Assembly (NCBI GenBank): GCA_018340375.1
Contig: JAFFJZ010000001.1
Span: 56,164,001-56,228,000, forward strand
Origin: Gonatopus flavifemur
Lineage: Eukaryota > Arthropoda > Insecta > Hymenoptera > Dryinidae
DNA: 64,000 nt
Direction of reading: 5' to 3'
Below, piece after piece: positions 28,101 through 43,100 of the stretch (positions are counted from its first letter, which is position 1; each line of letters opens with the position of its first letter). A model generated the notes under the pieces. It made no database searches. It saw only the letters and a program-made list of their open reading frames with translations, and was not told the origin of the DNA. The translations under genes and the position numbers were made by a program.

Positions 28101-31100
28101 AAATATGATATTTTCAAACGTAAAGTGGGTTACACGTTTTCATTTCATCGATCTTAGTTGAGTCCTTTCCCAACTATTCCACTAGCAATTCTAGCTATTT
28201 TTTGTCCCTCCGAGGGTGTCGCATCGCAAAAGCATAGAGACCATCTCGTTCAGCCTAAAAACTAGCCATCATCCACTTTATGCAGCCGGTGTATGCACCT
28301 CCGATACCCACTCCCTGACATCAACATTACTAGCAATAGCGCTTCTACTTCCATTTCTACCGGTTCCACATCCACCGGTATATCGCGCCACACAACTTGA
28401 TTTATAGTACGGACGTGGACAATGCGAGAAATATTCTGGCGTGAGCGCTACGTAAATCACGCTTCTTCGGCAGTTCATGTATAGAGAAGAGGGAGGAAGG
28501 GAGAAGAGAGCCAGAACTAGCAAGGAAGCAAACGAAATATCACGCGATATTCTGGCAAATATACACGTGTGCGTGTAACAGGACGAAAAAGAGATAGCTA
28601 GAAAGTGGGAATGGTACAGATGAATTGGACTACACGTTTCCAGAAATATATATAAATCAAATCACGCAAGATGCATTCGGAAATTCAGCATATATTGCGT
28701 GTCGAAGAGTAATTTAGTAGGGCGGTATGTGACGGAATGATATCATTTTGTTTGTATTTGAATGACAAAATTCATGTTTGGAAAAATTGAACAGAGATCT
28801 CGACGTGATTTTCAAGAAAACAAAATCACAAAAGGGAGGTGGGAGTAGAAAAGGGCATTTATGGCCAGACAAGACATACAGAAGTACTTTTTTCATACGA
28901 AGATTTCTTATAATTTTATTATAGAGACTTGAACTCGTATTTGAACGGTTCGACTTTTCTGGGAAAAGATGAGTTCTCTGGAAAGGAGAAATCCATGGAA
29001 AATTAATTGATTCCGTTAGAGTTAGAATGAGTAGATTGCGTTATTTCATAACCTGATGTAATTAATTGAAATTGAAAACAAGATTCAGCGATGTCGACAC
29101 GTTATGCCAATCAAACTGAAGTGAACAGCCACAGCCGATGAGAAGAATAAATGGGTGTTTCCTTCTCAAACTACTGACTGATGGGCAATGATCGACCTGA
29201 ATTCAATGCTACCACGCTGACGTTGACGATTGCCATCTCCGCATCTTTTATCGATTTTGAAGTTACAACACGCGTGTACAGAAAAAGATAGAGAAGAATT
29301 GAAACTCTCAACGCATGCGCTTGTAAACACAACCAAGCGAAATATCAAGATTTTTAATTGTCGTTACCAGTTTCCTCCCCGATTTGATTGATCCCAGATG
29401 CTTGGGAATCGATAATTTGAAAATTTATCTTTTCGGAACATATTCCAAAATATCATTCAAGCATCTCTCTCGACTCTCGAAAGGGGGCATATTTTGTTGA
29501 ATAGAAACACAGAATAAAGAGAAAATTTTCATCTAACAATATTACTTTTTTGTTTTGTTTTAAATGTTCTTTGTTACTAAATATCATATTTTCAGAAGTA
29601 TGTGAGAAAAGAGGTGAACAATGAACATACATATACATTTTTACTCGAAACCGTGCACAAGCTATTCATGGAAATCTCATTCTCGGCATTCCGCTCTGCG
29701 GTTTACACGTCCGTCGTGAAGTACACCGCAATTACATTAGTTGCGAGGTAGTTTAACGAATGTACTTTTGTATTATACGAATCAACGTATATCCTGCTTA
29801 TCAGAGCGTAATTCGATCCCAAAGAATATAATCTGATACATCACACGTGTCAGATACCCGCAAGTATTTAACGAGTTCATATAATAATAAAAAAAAAAAT
29901 TCATTGCTCGATGGAACAACGCTATTCCTCCAGTTCAAAACAACTCTTCATCATCTCTATCTATAATTTTGCTTATTTATCAACTTTTTCTCTCTGGAAT
30001 AAGAACAAATATGCAAAACACGAACGATTATTCATCCACGTTGTTCATATATCTCCCTTTTTATCGATGTTGTTTACGAAATGAGTACACGATCGAGAAT
30101 CATGTGTTTATCGCGAGAGTGACCCATTTTTAAACGAGTTTCCAATCTTCCTCCTTCTTTTTTTTTCGAATTTAGTCTGATAAACTGACATACTTCTTCA
30201 GAAATGTTTTTGAAAAAATTCTTGAAATCTCAATAAAAATTTCTGTACTTGATCTATATTCGAATCTATAGCGTGTATCAATCTATCCATATCGTATCGT
30301 TGCCGGTGATCGAGGATCGGATAAGAAGAAGAACAGATGAAAAGTAAAAAAAAAAAGAGATAAATGTTCGCAGAAACTGTTCGATAGGAATCGTTATTTA
30401 CGATATGCAACTCACCGGTTGTTCTCTTCTGTATAATTTTCTCCTCGATGAGAGCTCTCACGCTGACGGATGCAGTCTGCAGAGGTGGTCCGACAACTTC
30501 CTTCTTTTCGCTCTTCTTGTTCTCCGCGTCCTGTAATGAAAATAAATTTTTCAACGATAGTACGAGAAATAAATCATTACTGAATATTTATATATCCAAG
30601 GGATCTAGGATGGTAGAATTGTATATCGTTCCGTTTATAAGTGTGAAATACGGAGATGCAATTGGTAAGAATTCCAATGAGAACGATGCTTATATAAATC
30701 GATATCCTATCGTCAATCTTCATTCTAGGGTTTTTATTTTTCATCGCAAGATATCACTCGGGATCGAATCTCGTTAGCGCGAGAATTCAATTGGAATCGG
30801 GAATGAGAAGATTGAAAAGTTTTTCTTTCTCTTTTCAACTCTTTTGATTTTATCAAAATAACAACTCTCGTTTCAAGTTATAGTTAATTTTTCCTACGTT
30901 TTCAAATTAATGGTAATTCAATATTTTCCCCTGCCTTTCTCGAGATGATAAGTACTTTTGTTGAATCAGGAGAGGAAAATTCGACTCGTAAAACTCTTTT
31001 ACTGCTTCAAACTGGTATGGTACTCGAAGAAACTTGTGGAATAGAATTCGAATGGAGCTATCGGGGATTGGAGCTTCGTCGTGATCGAGAGGAGCAATTG

Positions 31101-34100
31101 ACATATGATTAAGATCAGAGAGAACCAAGAGATGCGAGAAGAAAGGTTCTTTACGTGTGAGAGGTGCGTTTGAGCGAAGCTAATTATTGAAGGAGCCATC
31201 CGATTATTTCGTGATGAGATCCGTTAACGTCTCTGAGGATACTGCTTGCTATTTCTATAGGGGCTCATTAAATATCACGTGATATCGCTATCTAAATGGA
31301 TTACACAATGCGTAATTCAACCTACTTGTATCGTTTTGATGGGTTTCATGTGATGATGAATTTTTATATAATTAATTAATTTCGAAAATCTTACACAAAT
31401 CAAATAGAATTTCATTTGAAATTATTTTCTAAGAAAGAGATTCCACGTTATTCATATGTCGATTGCTATAACCCTTGGTTCATTCGTTTTCCTGTACTTT
31501 CGATAAGAAGTGAACGCCTCGATTCAGCAGTGTTGGAAACGTGGGGATCGTATTTGATGTTCACATATTCGAAGTCAAAGCTTGAATACCATTAGTTGCA
31601 GTGAAAGGAACTTCATACATGGAAGGTTCAATTTGCCTAATGGTACCTTCTGTAGATATGATCTGAAGTACAATTACAACATTATATCCCTTACCCTGAA
31701 CCAACTATTTCTCATAGGGGAGGGAATTGGTACTAGATTCGAAAGATAGTTCTAGACGTGGAAGCGTCGAAATTGTTTGCTTTATTCGAACATATGTTCG
31801 ATGAATCACTTTGCTCTCAAAAAATCGTTGATAAAATTTGAAATTAATATTAAAGAAGAACTAGCTGTGGGAACTCGTTCCCTTTCATTTAATCCAAGTT
31901 GCATGCCGCGGTGATAATTATCATTGGATCGATCGTGAGGAGAAATAAAGAAAGAAAAAACTTCTTCTACTTCAATCCGACTCCGCCTCACGATTTATAT
32001 ATCTATACATGTACGTATACGTGTGTATGTGTGTGTGTGTGTGTGTGTGTGTTTGTGTGTGACGAAGAGAAGAGAAATTCGACCAGCAAAGCCAGCTCTG
32101 TCTTAATAAGGGCCAGGTTAGGTTTGGATGGTTCTAGCTGTTAAAACAGAAAGATCAGCGATTCTCTTGGCTCTCATTCTTGATTTTCTCGTTGAGATTC
32201 TACTTTCCCTTCATTTCCGTACGCCTTCTTTCAATTCTGTCAAGTAAGGTGAGTCTTTCTCCTTCCGTTGATTAAAAATGTCTCAACGCCAAGAGCCACG
32301 TGCAACTCGCGAAGAAGCGTCGCAATTCTACGAAATCAGTTCCAAGAAATTGAAATAAAGAGAAGAAAAAAAATGAACGAAGGGCTAAATTTATTTGCTT
32401 GATCTATACATATATATATATATTCATATACAATTCAATTTCCCTAATAACAATGATTCATATGTAAAAGAAGAAAACGAATCGCCATTATCGAACTATC
32501 GTATTTTATAACTTATAAGCTATTCGCATTGAATTGTAAATTAAAACGAAATCCCCACGCGATAATGAAAAATCTCTTTCCCTCGAATGAAAACAGAAAA
32601 AGTGACTTCTATCTTCTAGAAACGAACAAAAATAGTCGTTCGATCGAAAAGCCAAATGTTCATTGATCGAGAGATAGAACAAAGGAAAGGAAACGAAATC
32701 GTGGTGGACGTTGAGATGAAGAGATATAAGGCGATTATCGTATCCAAATGAACCCATTAACAAGCTCTTTCGTGCTGATCGAACCACGAACCAATCCGAC
32801 AAACCCAAATCGAGATAGGGAAGAGAAAGAGAAATAGAGAGAAACGATAGAGGATAAAAAAAACTCTGTGCAAACATTGTCTCGAGCTTTCTCCATTATG
32901 CAGATTGAATCTGACTGGTTACAGAGTGAGTGTGTAGGGTTGGGGGATTTTCAACGGCGAGCCTTTATCGCTTCGAGAGCATCCAGTTTTTAACGTGCTA
33001 CCTAAACCTTTCCTATCTTCTTTTCTGCTCTTCATCTGCTCCCTTTTTTTTTATTTATCTTTCCTACTCTCTTTCCTTTACCTTTATCCTTCGAGTTTCT
33101 CTTCCTATACTTTTTCCCTATGTGTACTATTCAATTCACAGCACATGAATGCAAACATTTGGAACTCGTAACGTGATTCTGACTCCAAGAAATCAAACTT
33201 TATCAAACGTTTTTCGTCAATAAAATCATTATTTGTTCAAAACTTGATAATCCGATTATGCGTTTCAAGAAGAATGAAATACATTGTAAAAAGATTTTGT
33301 GTGAACCGAGACAGGACATTCGCCAAACACAAATAAAAGTTAATGAGGAATACAGAATCGAGTGCCAATCCAAATCCACGTATTCTACTCTTTCCCGCAA
33401 TTCTGCAGTATTTATCAACAAACATACAAAATTCCTTTCAACGTTTGTCTTTGATCTTGTTATTCGCAGTTGAATCCAGCCGAATCGATGAAAATAATCC
33501 CCAGGATGTTTTTTTTTCCACCTTCATCGCTTCATACAATATTCCACACGAGTTCCAACTTTTTGTATCAAAAAATCGTATACTTTTCAATTTCAGAATT
33601 CATTTTTTCCTCCCCGATGATTATAGGTATTCGAGAATTCAGCGGTAGAACAAATTTCGAATGTAGTACACCGCAAGCTGTGACCACCGGATTGACCACG
33701 TTAAAACCCCGAAATCAATCGGAGTTTCGCGTCGCAGTCTGGCCGCGAAAAGCGAGAAATATGCGTGTGATCGGGCAAGTGGCCGCAGATCGGCTGAAAT
33801 CATTCTCTTTCCCGTCGCTGCGTTTCCATTCCTTTCCGTCCTTCTCATTTTCATTCATCCAAGTCCCCAGTTCCGTCGACCTCGGCCGAAGCTGTAATCG
33901 ACACGGATCGAATTGATGAGTCGTAGCCGGCGGATGTGCACCGCAATCAATTCCGCGCATTAACGACGGCAACGCCGATCAATATTCATGACGCGTACGT
34001 TGCGCCATGTCAAAGACAGAGTCCAATCTCGTGAGAATTGATATATATACACGCAGAGAGGTTGCAGCCGCATAACGCAGCATATGGAAGTTCGAGATAG

Positions 34101-37100
34101 GAAATTGGAAGCTGCCAAGAAAACGATCATCGCGATTAATATACCCGTGCGTGCGATTTACAACTATTAGAGGATGATGGGTGGGGAGAGGGAATCACTG
34201 GTTACGCCGGAATAATTATCGATCGTGATCATCGGATTCATCGACTTCAAAGAATGATTGTTGCCGATGCAACGAATCGAATGATTACTAGAAATACGAG
34301 GGATCATTGCTAAACAAGGTTAGCAAATTGGTGACAACTGAACTTTTTTCTATCAACAGTTCTTTATGCGGGGAGTAGTAATAGTTCTTATCTTCAGATG
34401 AAGATTACTGGTAATTCATTTAGTTCCTATGGCAATATGAACTGAACAAACATACTTCCCATTCCTCACAAAACTTAGTGATCAATACCATCATTCAAAA
34501 GAAAAGTGCCGTGAATTATATCACGCAAGAAAATTAATTCTTCTAGAATTCATACTTCCACGACGGTTTTTCATCCCATTGATCCAGATGCAGAGCTGTG
34601 GTAGAAAGAAATTTTTTCTCAGTAATGGGGATTCGAACCTACCTACCTACCTACCTACCTAACCAACCTAACTTAACCGAAGTGACGTTTATACCGACTT
34701 AGCTCTACCGCGCGATTGAGATGTTCAATCTACTGAAAGTTTATGAATCGTTCGTAGATTTGTGCTTACACCTCAGCAACTTACTTTATGAATAATCTTA
34801 GTGATGTACAGCAGACAATGCTTGAGAATCATTACCTCGAAATGTTATGAATGATTCCACGCGGTTCAATGGTTCTATTCTTTCCCTCTGTGTTGGAATC
34901 TATTCTATACATTGCTTGGCGATCATTACTTTGAAATATTATGAATCACTCTCCACGCCGGGCAATACAACGTTTCATATTCAATTTTATGACGTTTTTG
35001 TAATGACTGAGGGAACCATTGCTAACTATGTTTGTCGCTGAATGCTCCACAGTATAGGCATGATTGATACAATGTTTTATTACTACAAACATGAGTACCC
35101 TTTGCTATTTTTGTATTATTCATTCCTCACCAGCTCTCATTCCTTATCTTTCAAAAATTGGCTTCAATCCTAGACAATAGGGCGGAGCGAAATTCCAAAA
35201 AGTTTCAGAATCAAAAAGTAATAGTGCGGAAAAGTTGCTACAGATCAAGACCTTCAAATTAAAAAAAAAAAAAATGAAATCGGACAAGATCTTTAGGTCG
35301 CGCATTGCGTTCAAAGTTCCAAAAAATTGCTTCACTCTGAGCATTGTTTAGAATTCTCGCAGGAGATTCGTAAATGGTCGAATTAAAATAAGATTCGGGT
35401 TATGACACCCCAAGAGAGAGAAATATTGTTGAAAAGTACTGTATTGAGGGAGGGAGTACAATCCCCCCCCCCCCCTCCCCCGAGAAAGAGCGAGAATGAC
35501 CGAGAACCAATTCACAACGCAATATTCAATTCATCATTTTGTCATGTTGCTGAAGTTTGAATCGCTTATTGAAACGAATTTGTAACCGAATATCAAAATA
35601 CTGAGGTGTTGAAGACCCCAAATCTTGCAGAGCATTCTTTGAACGAGTTTTTCGGTTCCAAGGAGTTTATTCGAGAAGATAAACACTGGTGGTTCTCCGA
35701 TTTTTCCGATCCATGAGTTTCAATTTTCGTTTCGTTTTTGTGAACGATTCAAACTCCACGAATATATTTTGTCAGCAGTAAATAGCGGATCATACTAATT
35801 CCCAAGTGGAATTGATCATGAATTGATCAAGTATAACATGTGAATTGATTCTCGGTCAGTTTCATTTCACGATCTATCCGTTCGTCACGTTATCCCCAGC
35901 CTACTGAGCGTGTATCCCGGTCTTCGATCCGTGTACTCACTTATTTTTTTCCGAGCATCGGGTATTATAGATAATTGGCGTGGTCTCACGATTCAAAAAA
36001 TCTTTCCTCACTGACAGGTTCATAATTATCGGCGCAACGAGAAAAGTCTAGTCAACAGCATATTTTTCAGTTCCAATATATTTTTCTTGTCGTGTATTTT
36101 TCTTATTTGACAATCTTCCGTCTTTTTGCATTGGGATTGAGATCTTTCTCGTCCTAATATGCCTAAGGTTAGGGTCAGGTTCCAGCAGGGCATGGAATGT
36201 CCTTTTTTCGGGCAACCAAAAGATTCAAGCCCTCAGTATCTTCCGTCCAATGCTGACGTGCTAAGATCTTGTGCTCAGGTGCGATATGACTTGGCAATGG
36301 CGTCAATCTCTCCAGCTAGAGAATCTCTATCATGACTAAATGACCGAGAATCAATTCACATGTTATACTTGATCAATTCATGATCAATTCTACTTGGGAA
36401 TTAGTATGATCCGCTATTTACTGCTGACAATATGTATTCATGAAGTTTGAATCGTTCACAGAAACGAAACGAAAATTGAAACTCATGGATCGGAAAAATC
36501 GGAGAACCACCAGTGTTTATCTTCTCGAATAAACTCCTTGGAACCGAAAAACTCGTTCAAAGAATGCTCTGCAAGATTTAGGGTCTTTAACACCTCAGTA
36601 TTTCGATATTCGGTTACAAATTCGTTTCAATGAACGATTCAAACTTCAGCAACATGATGATGAATGATGAATTGAATATTGCGTTGTGAATTGGTTCTCG
36701 GTCATTCTCGCTCTTTCTCGGGGGGGGGGGGGGATTGTACTCCCTCCCTCAATACATTACTTTTCAACAATATTTCTCTCTCTTGGGGTGTCACAACCCG
36801 AATCTTATTTTAATTCGACCATTTACGAATCTCCTGCGAGAATTCTAAACAATGCTCAGAGTGAAGCAATTTTTTGGAACTTTGAACGCAATGCGCGACC
36901 TAAAGATCTTGTCCGATTTCATTTTTTTTTTTTTTCATTCGAAGGTCTTGATCTGTAGCAACTTTCCCGCACTATTACTTTTCGATTCTGAAACTTTTTG
37001 GAATTTCGCTCCACCCTTCTATACAAGATAGCGATCATCGCTACACTGACAGAAAAACGACCTGGTTGAAAAATTCGTGGTCGCAGTCACTTAAAATCTG

Positions 37101-40100
37101 GTTCGATTCACCAGGAAATGTGATTGTGATGTCCAGAAAAAGTGGTAGAAGGAAAAATCAACTACATTTTTCAGGTTAGAAAAACGAGATTCTTTTCTTG
37201 GTGTAATAACCAGAATATGTAGTTAATTTTGGCTCCAACCACATTTTCTGGACATCACAATCACATTTCCTGGTGAATCCCTTCCAACCAGGTCGTTTTT
37301 CTGTCAGTGCACCGATGTCAAAATCATTTTTCTCTGTGTAGCTAAAAATTCGCTACCACAGCTAACTGGATTGCCGAGGGAGAAACGTAATCAACTGAAA
37401 CAGCAAATTTTTCGCTAGATTAGCAAAATTTTTAGTATTACATACAGATCAGTAAACAAATTTTGCTGTCACAGCGAAAAATTCACCACTCCTGCAGAAG
37501 TTACCTGGCAAAACTCTTGTTCACCTGTTTTAAAAATCCCTTCAAATGATTTGGACTTTGTTATTTGCGTTGAACTCGAAAACCATCTGTGAGAATTTGT
37601 GGAATACAGAAAATTGTGTTTTGCAGTCCAGACTTTAGTCATCGTGAACGTAATCATCTCTCGTATCGTAAAATGGGGTTACTTTGATCAATTTCAAAAT
37701 TTATAACACTTTAAAAGCCAAACTACTTGAGATGGAATTTCACGGAATTAGTATCATAATCGGCTTTTATAATACTGCCAATATGCTTCATTAAAGAAAA
37801 TTCGGTTAGTTAGTTTGGATTTGAATAATTGAAAACCCTATGATCAAAGTTACCCGTCAAGTGGGGTTATCCTGATCGCTTATATTCTGAGTAGGCGTTT
37901 GCTCGGTGCATGTTTATATTTCCTCATGAAATGAATGATACTGATCAAGAAACATTCAAGAATGATAAACGTTCACGAGAATAACGAAATAACGTGAGTA
38001 CCCGTGAAAAAATCGTTCAGGTCTGATTAGGCGTGTTCAGGCCTGATCATGGACGTTTTTTAGCAAAATTTCTCGTGCTCAACACTGACTGTACGTAGTT
38101 AGGCCTGACTACGCCTGATTATTCATTTTTCAGCTCAATCTTAATTAAAAAGGCTTCAATTTTGTACCCACGTGGAAACCCGTGATCGAGCTTGACCGCG
38201 TGCGATCATGCCAGACAAACTATTCTCGCCTTTGATTGTGCAAAATCGTATCAAATGAGAAGCATTCATACCAAATGACTCCGTGTTGATTTTTTTATTA
38301 CCAATGCACATGCTTCATCATGTCAAATCGACTCCGAACGCATTCACGTAGGCCTGAGCACGCGCGATCATGCCTGAAAAGTGGAAACTAGAAAATGGAA
38401 ACTGTGGAGCTTTCCGAAGTAGCTGATCTGATCATTTAGTCATGACTTGATCACTTCTCAACCAATCAAAGGTGATCTGGCCATGACCAGATGATCAGGT
38501 CAGCTACCTCGGAAGGCTCCTGTATAAGCATAATAAGTAGAAATGATTGACAATACATTAGTCTTTCATCAAATTAGAAAAAAGATGATGAAAGGAACTC
38601 TTCTTTTTGTTAAGTTATAAAACTTATTAATTCTGTATGAATTCATCATGCATATTAGAGCATGATCAAGCATGATTAGGCGTAATTGAGCGTGATTATT
38701 CCTGATTACGTGGGTACAAAATTGAGGCCTGATCACGCCTGATGAATAAGACTTGATCAGGCGGGAGCAGGCGTGGATGATTTTTTCACGGGTATCTCCG
38801 TTGAATCTTCCCAACAAACATAATGTTTGAGAGTTGTTAAGAAATGCTGCGTAAGACGTCTTTCAGATATCCATTAGATATTTTTCAGACAATGATCTGA
38901 AAGATATTTATCAGGTAATTGAAAGACTTCTTATGCAACATTTTCCATCAAGTTTTAGACGCTGTGTTTGTTGGGTTTATTTACATCATTGTGAATAAAA
39001 CAAAATCTTACTGGAATCACATAAACTCGGATCGTTCGATATGAAAACTGGAGCAAAATTTTACATGTGGATATCAAATATCAATGCGAAACTGAAATCC
39101 TGTATGATCTGTATCATTTAATGCAATTGAATGTGAAAAAAACTCTTCATGGAGTATCCGAATTTCTCTTTCTGTCTTGATCAAGTTTTCTTCGCCCTTT
39201 GCTTCTTCTTTTCTGCAGAAGGTGGAACATTTTCATTATTTTGGTTTCCTGACTCAAACACTGATACACTCACCCCCAGAGCAACATTTAATCCAGCCCT
39301 TCCTCTCATTATCACTCTATGTGGGTGATCAAAATCACACCACACCGTTGATCAAAGTTACCCCATATACCTGATCAAAGTAACCCCGTACACAAAATCT
39401 TTTAACCCCGAGTACACATTGGGGAGCACAAATTTGAGTTTTGATTCATAGTATCTTCAAAAAATTGATCAATCACACATTGCAATCCTAGATTCATTTG
39501 AATTTAGGGGATGAAATTAGTGATAAAGTTTTCCGATATTATGAATTCAATAAAAAAATTACACTTACGTCTTTACTATTTTTCTCACATTCATTTGCGA
39601 TACAGATTGTTACATTGCTAACAATATTATTTAGGGGTCTTTCGTGTTGCTGACCAGGGAGAGAAAAATTAAAAATTGAATCTCATCTGCGCTTACAGTA
39701 TTGTTTTATATACCAACAAAGTAGTTATCAAAGTAACCCCATTCTACGGTATACATCATGTTCACGTTCCACTTGTTTGTACGCCTAGTTCTTCATCATA
39801 TTTCTCCCAATTTACCTCACATGGCGTTTTGTTTTTCTCAATAGTGAATGAAAATCATGAAAGTAAAATAAAATATATGAATTTTACGTACAAAACAGCG
39901 TTTCAGAGATTACGCAAAGGAGTCCAGAGCAAAAGTCCAACAATAGATAACAGTATGCTTGAATTATTTGTATGTTTCTTTCTAACTGCCTTTTATTATT
40001 TGAACAAAGCAAAGAAGAAGATTATCATGAATGAATCAGATGAAACCAGGTTAAAGTCCAGTTCTTTTCTTATTGATACGGAATCGAAAGTTTACCTTTT

Positions 40101-43100
40101 TGAAATAACCGCCGTGTAATCTCATGTGACCATTGAGGGCCGGTATGTTTTTGAACTTGCGGTGGCACAAATTGCATTCGACCGGTTTGGGTTCAGATTT
40201 GTTGGACGTGGCAACTGTACCAGGGGAAGACGTCGAATTACTAGGCGATGGGCAGCTTTTACCGACATTTCCATTTCCAGGTGAATTGGCTTGCTGCTGT
40301 TGCGCTTGCTGTGCCTGCGATTGCTGTTGAAGTTGTTGTTGTTGCTGTTGCTGCTGTTGCTGTTGTTGAGCTTGCTGTTGAGCCTGTTGCTGCTGTTGCT
40401 GCTGGAACAAATGTTATTACATCATTACATTATTCAATTTTGTCTATGCAAAATTATGTTCAACGTATTATCCTACCAATAATTATTGCGGTTTCAGGGT
40501 GAGGTTACGCGGTTATTCAATTAGCCGACTGTTGCAGCCATAACCACTTTTGTTCTCGTTGTTGCGTATCAATTCCGATACCGGTCAATGCGTACATTGT
40601 TATTCGAGTTTGTTATGCGATTGGATTTCTAAGTTGAATTATTCAACTGTGTGTATATATCTCCATAGTCATTTATTACAGCAAATACAATATTTACTAA
40701 CGTGTTCAATCAATTCCCGACTCGAATAATTATTTGGTACATTTACCAAAACCCGTTGGAAGCATTTAATCCGAGATCACACAGTACATCAAGAATTTTC
40801 AAACATACTTTACAAACGAAGGTTGAAAATAAAACGAAATGAGCTCGGCAGTCGTTCATCACGTTGAAATCGTTCTCTTACAATATATTCTCCCTGTATC
40901 CTTAGTATATTCAACGACATTACTAATAAGAGATGTTCCTAATCGTCTTCGTATTCCTTTCGTACATACTCATCTCGTCAAAGAGGTTTCGTGATATATC
41001 TTTCTCTCTCGTTCCTTTCAGTTTTCTCCCTCCTTCTCCCCATCTAACTACATCGTCGTCTTAACATTCCGAGAAATTACCCTACAAGACACTCTTGAGT
41101 TAGGAGAAGAAGAAGAAAGGGGAGGGAAAGAGCGAACAACTAGCAAATGATAATAATATGGCAGTATAGAACTAGGTATTCCTTCGTCATTCATCCCCTC
41201 TGTTCTCCCGAAGGATGACGAACAAGTACTGAGTGGAAACTCGTATACTTGCATCCTCTTAGCTCTGTCTGCTGTTCTCCCTGAGCATTGTACCACAAAT
41301 TCCAATGCTTCTCTCGTGTAACTGCCTTCCACACGTATATGCGATGAAACTAATGCGAAGAGGTTAGAGTCGAGAAATCAGAGAGGAGAAGGAACATTTT
41401 CAATCCACCATTTGTATTTGTTTTCGAAATAAAATCCATGCCATTATTGAAATTGTTAACTGACGCAATAGCGATGGAAGATTACAATCCTTCGCATCGT
41501 CGATAATATTTATATTCATTCGTCGAATCGAAAAATACAATCAAAGTTTACAAGATTTCAATCAAACAACGAGTGTACGCGATTTTATCTGTTGCGTTCA
41601 GAATTTCATAATTGTATTACGCGAAACAATGATAAATGATTATTCTTTGAAATTGTTATCGCAATTTCGGAAAATTTTGGAAAATCCATGAGAATCTCTG
41701 AAACAGAATCACCCCACGTGTTCGATAAAATGTGATATGAAATGTCTATTCAACTGAGAAACAGGTATTGTTTCGAAACGATGAAAATATATTACAAAGG
41801 AAAAACTTGGTTCCCTTAACGAGATTTATCATTTGATTTCGAACCCCGTTTAGTCCTCTCCCCATCAGGCATTCATTTGATGTTCATCCATTTAATGTAA
41901 AATCGTTTTGTCAAAGATGGTTACACAATATATCTACAATTTCTTCCTACTTGTAAGAGACGATACGAAATCCAGTCGTCGTAGTAGTCGTCGAGTACGA
42001 TGCGAACAAACGAATGACGAAAGCAAAGAGCACAATGGCGGAAACGATTATTCCAGCCGAGGAGCATTGTCGTTATATTGTCATTGCAGTTTCTCTCTAT
42101 CTCCTCGAAATCGCCCTGGGAACTGGAAAATTACTGGTTCGTCGAGCGAGACGTGAGGTTGTGGGAAAGAGGGATGGGGGAGGCAGGAAAGATTGGGGAA
42201 ATAGTATACTAAAGGGCGATGAGAGAGGAGGAGGAGGACTCAAGTGCGTTGGAGAGTTCCTAAACTACTCGCGCCTGGTATAAGTAGTAAACTAGCGGGG
42301 GAGGGCGAGGGGGTAGTTCTCTTCTTAGTATGATGGCGTTAGGGGATGTAGATACAATGCCGAGAGGGAAAAGGAAAGAAACGAATAATAGCAGCATAGC
42401 GAGTTATGCTGACATTGTTCTAATTTAATCATATACATGCCAGGACCAGCCAAGAATATACCATTTCACTCCACCCCTAGAGGAATGGTCTGCTTAGTGA
42501 ATACTCGTATACGTGTGTATTCCCTATCCCACATTTCTCCTCATAACGTATTCTTGTGCGTCATTCTCATCTTCTAAATTACAATCCAATTGCATTCCAT
42601 CTACCAACAAATTGGAAAGATATAAGGAAGCTCGTATGAAAGAACATTGACTGATTCTTGCATCGAAAGCGAATAAATGATTGTCGATAACGCTTATAAA
42701 GCAAGCATTCAACCTATTTTATCGTATCTCGCTATACCCGATCCGTGCTCGAGGTTTTAAATTAAACTCACTCAAATCCACTGAGAATTTCGGCAGCTAC
42801 AAACGAGTTACGATTACCACTCTACCGGTTGAATTAACGTGGTATTTGAAAAGAGGGAAAGAAATAGATTGGAAACTAAATGAAACTTTACCACTCGTTA
42901 GTTTAGAAGCCACGTGGCGTGTATGTGTATCTCATTAGAGAATGAGAACTATCGTCCAGTAATTTCGTAATAGCTATGCTATTATTTTCAAATTTTCCCC
43001 CATCCTTTTCCTTTCAATTCAAATTGCATATCAAGAACTGAATTTCTAAATTGTTCACTTTATTTTTCAAACACGACCAACAGTCCTCCCTTCGAATTCA

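Larger units (their letters stand above)
30531..40095 (-). other. Intron B-C (9,565 nt) holding the large fold-back element
   Basis: Donor GTAAAC after exon B and acceptor ATTACAG before exon C. Contents in coordinate order: a GT microsatellite (32021-32052), a GC-richer block (33640-34020), a tRNA-like repeat (34600-34722), an imperfect duplication (34815-34960), the fold-back element (35171-37030), and MITEs at 37044-37309, 38001-38792 and 38810-38975. ORFs up to 148 codons occur but match nothing recognised. Confidence 0.75.

Noticed and set aside
33470..33916. 148-codon plus-strand ORF
   Set aside because: No recognisable domain and overlapping open frames on the other strand. Length is explained by the locally higher GC content.
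34627..34710. Functional tRNA gene
   Set aside because: No complete cloverleaf or acceptor stem; a tetranucleotide run separates the A and B boxes.
39676..40119. 147-codon plus-strand ORF
   Set aside because: Low-complexity intron sequence whose 3' end overlaps exon B antisense. No family recognised.
40133..40502. Leu/Ala-rich plus-strand ORFs
   Set aside because: Antisense of the Gln-rich part of exon B.
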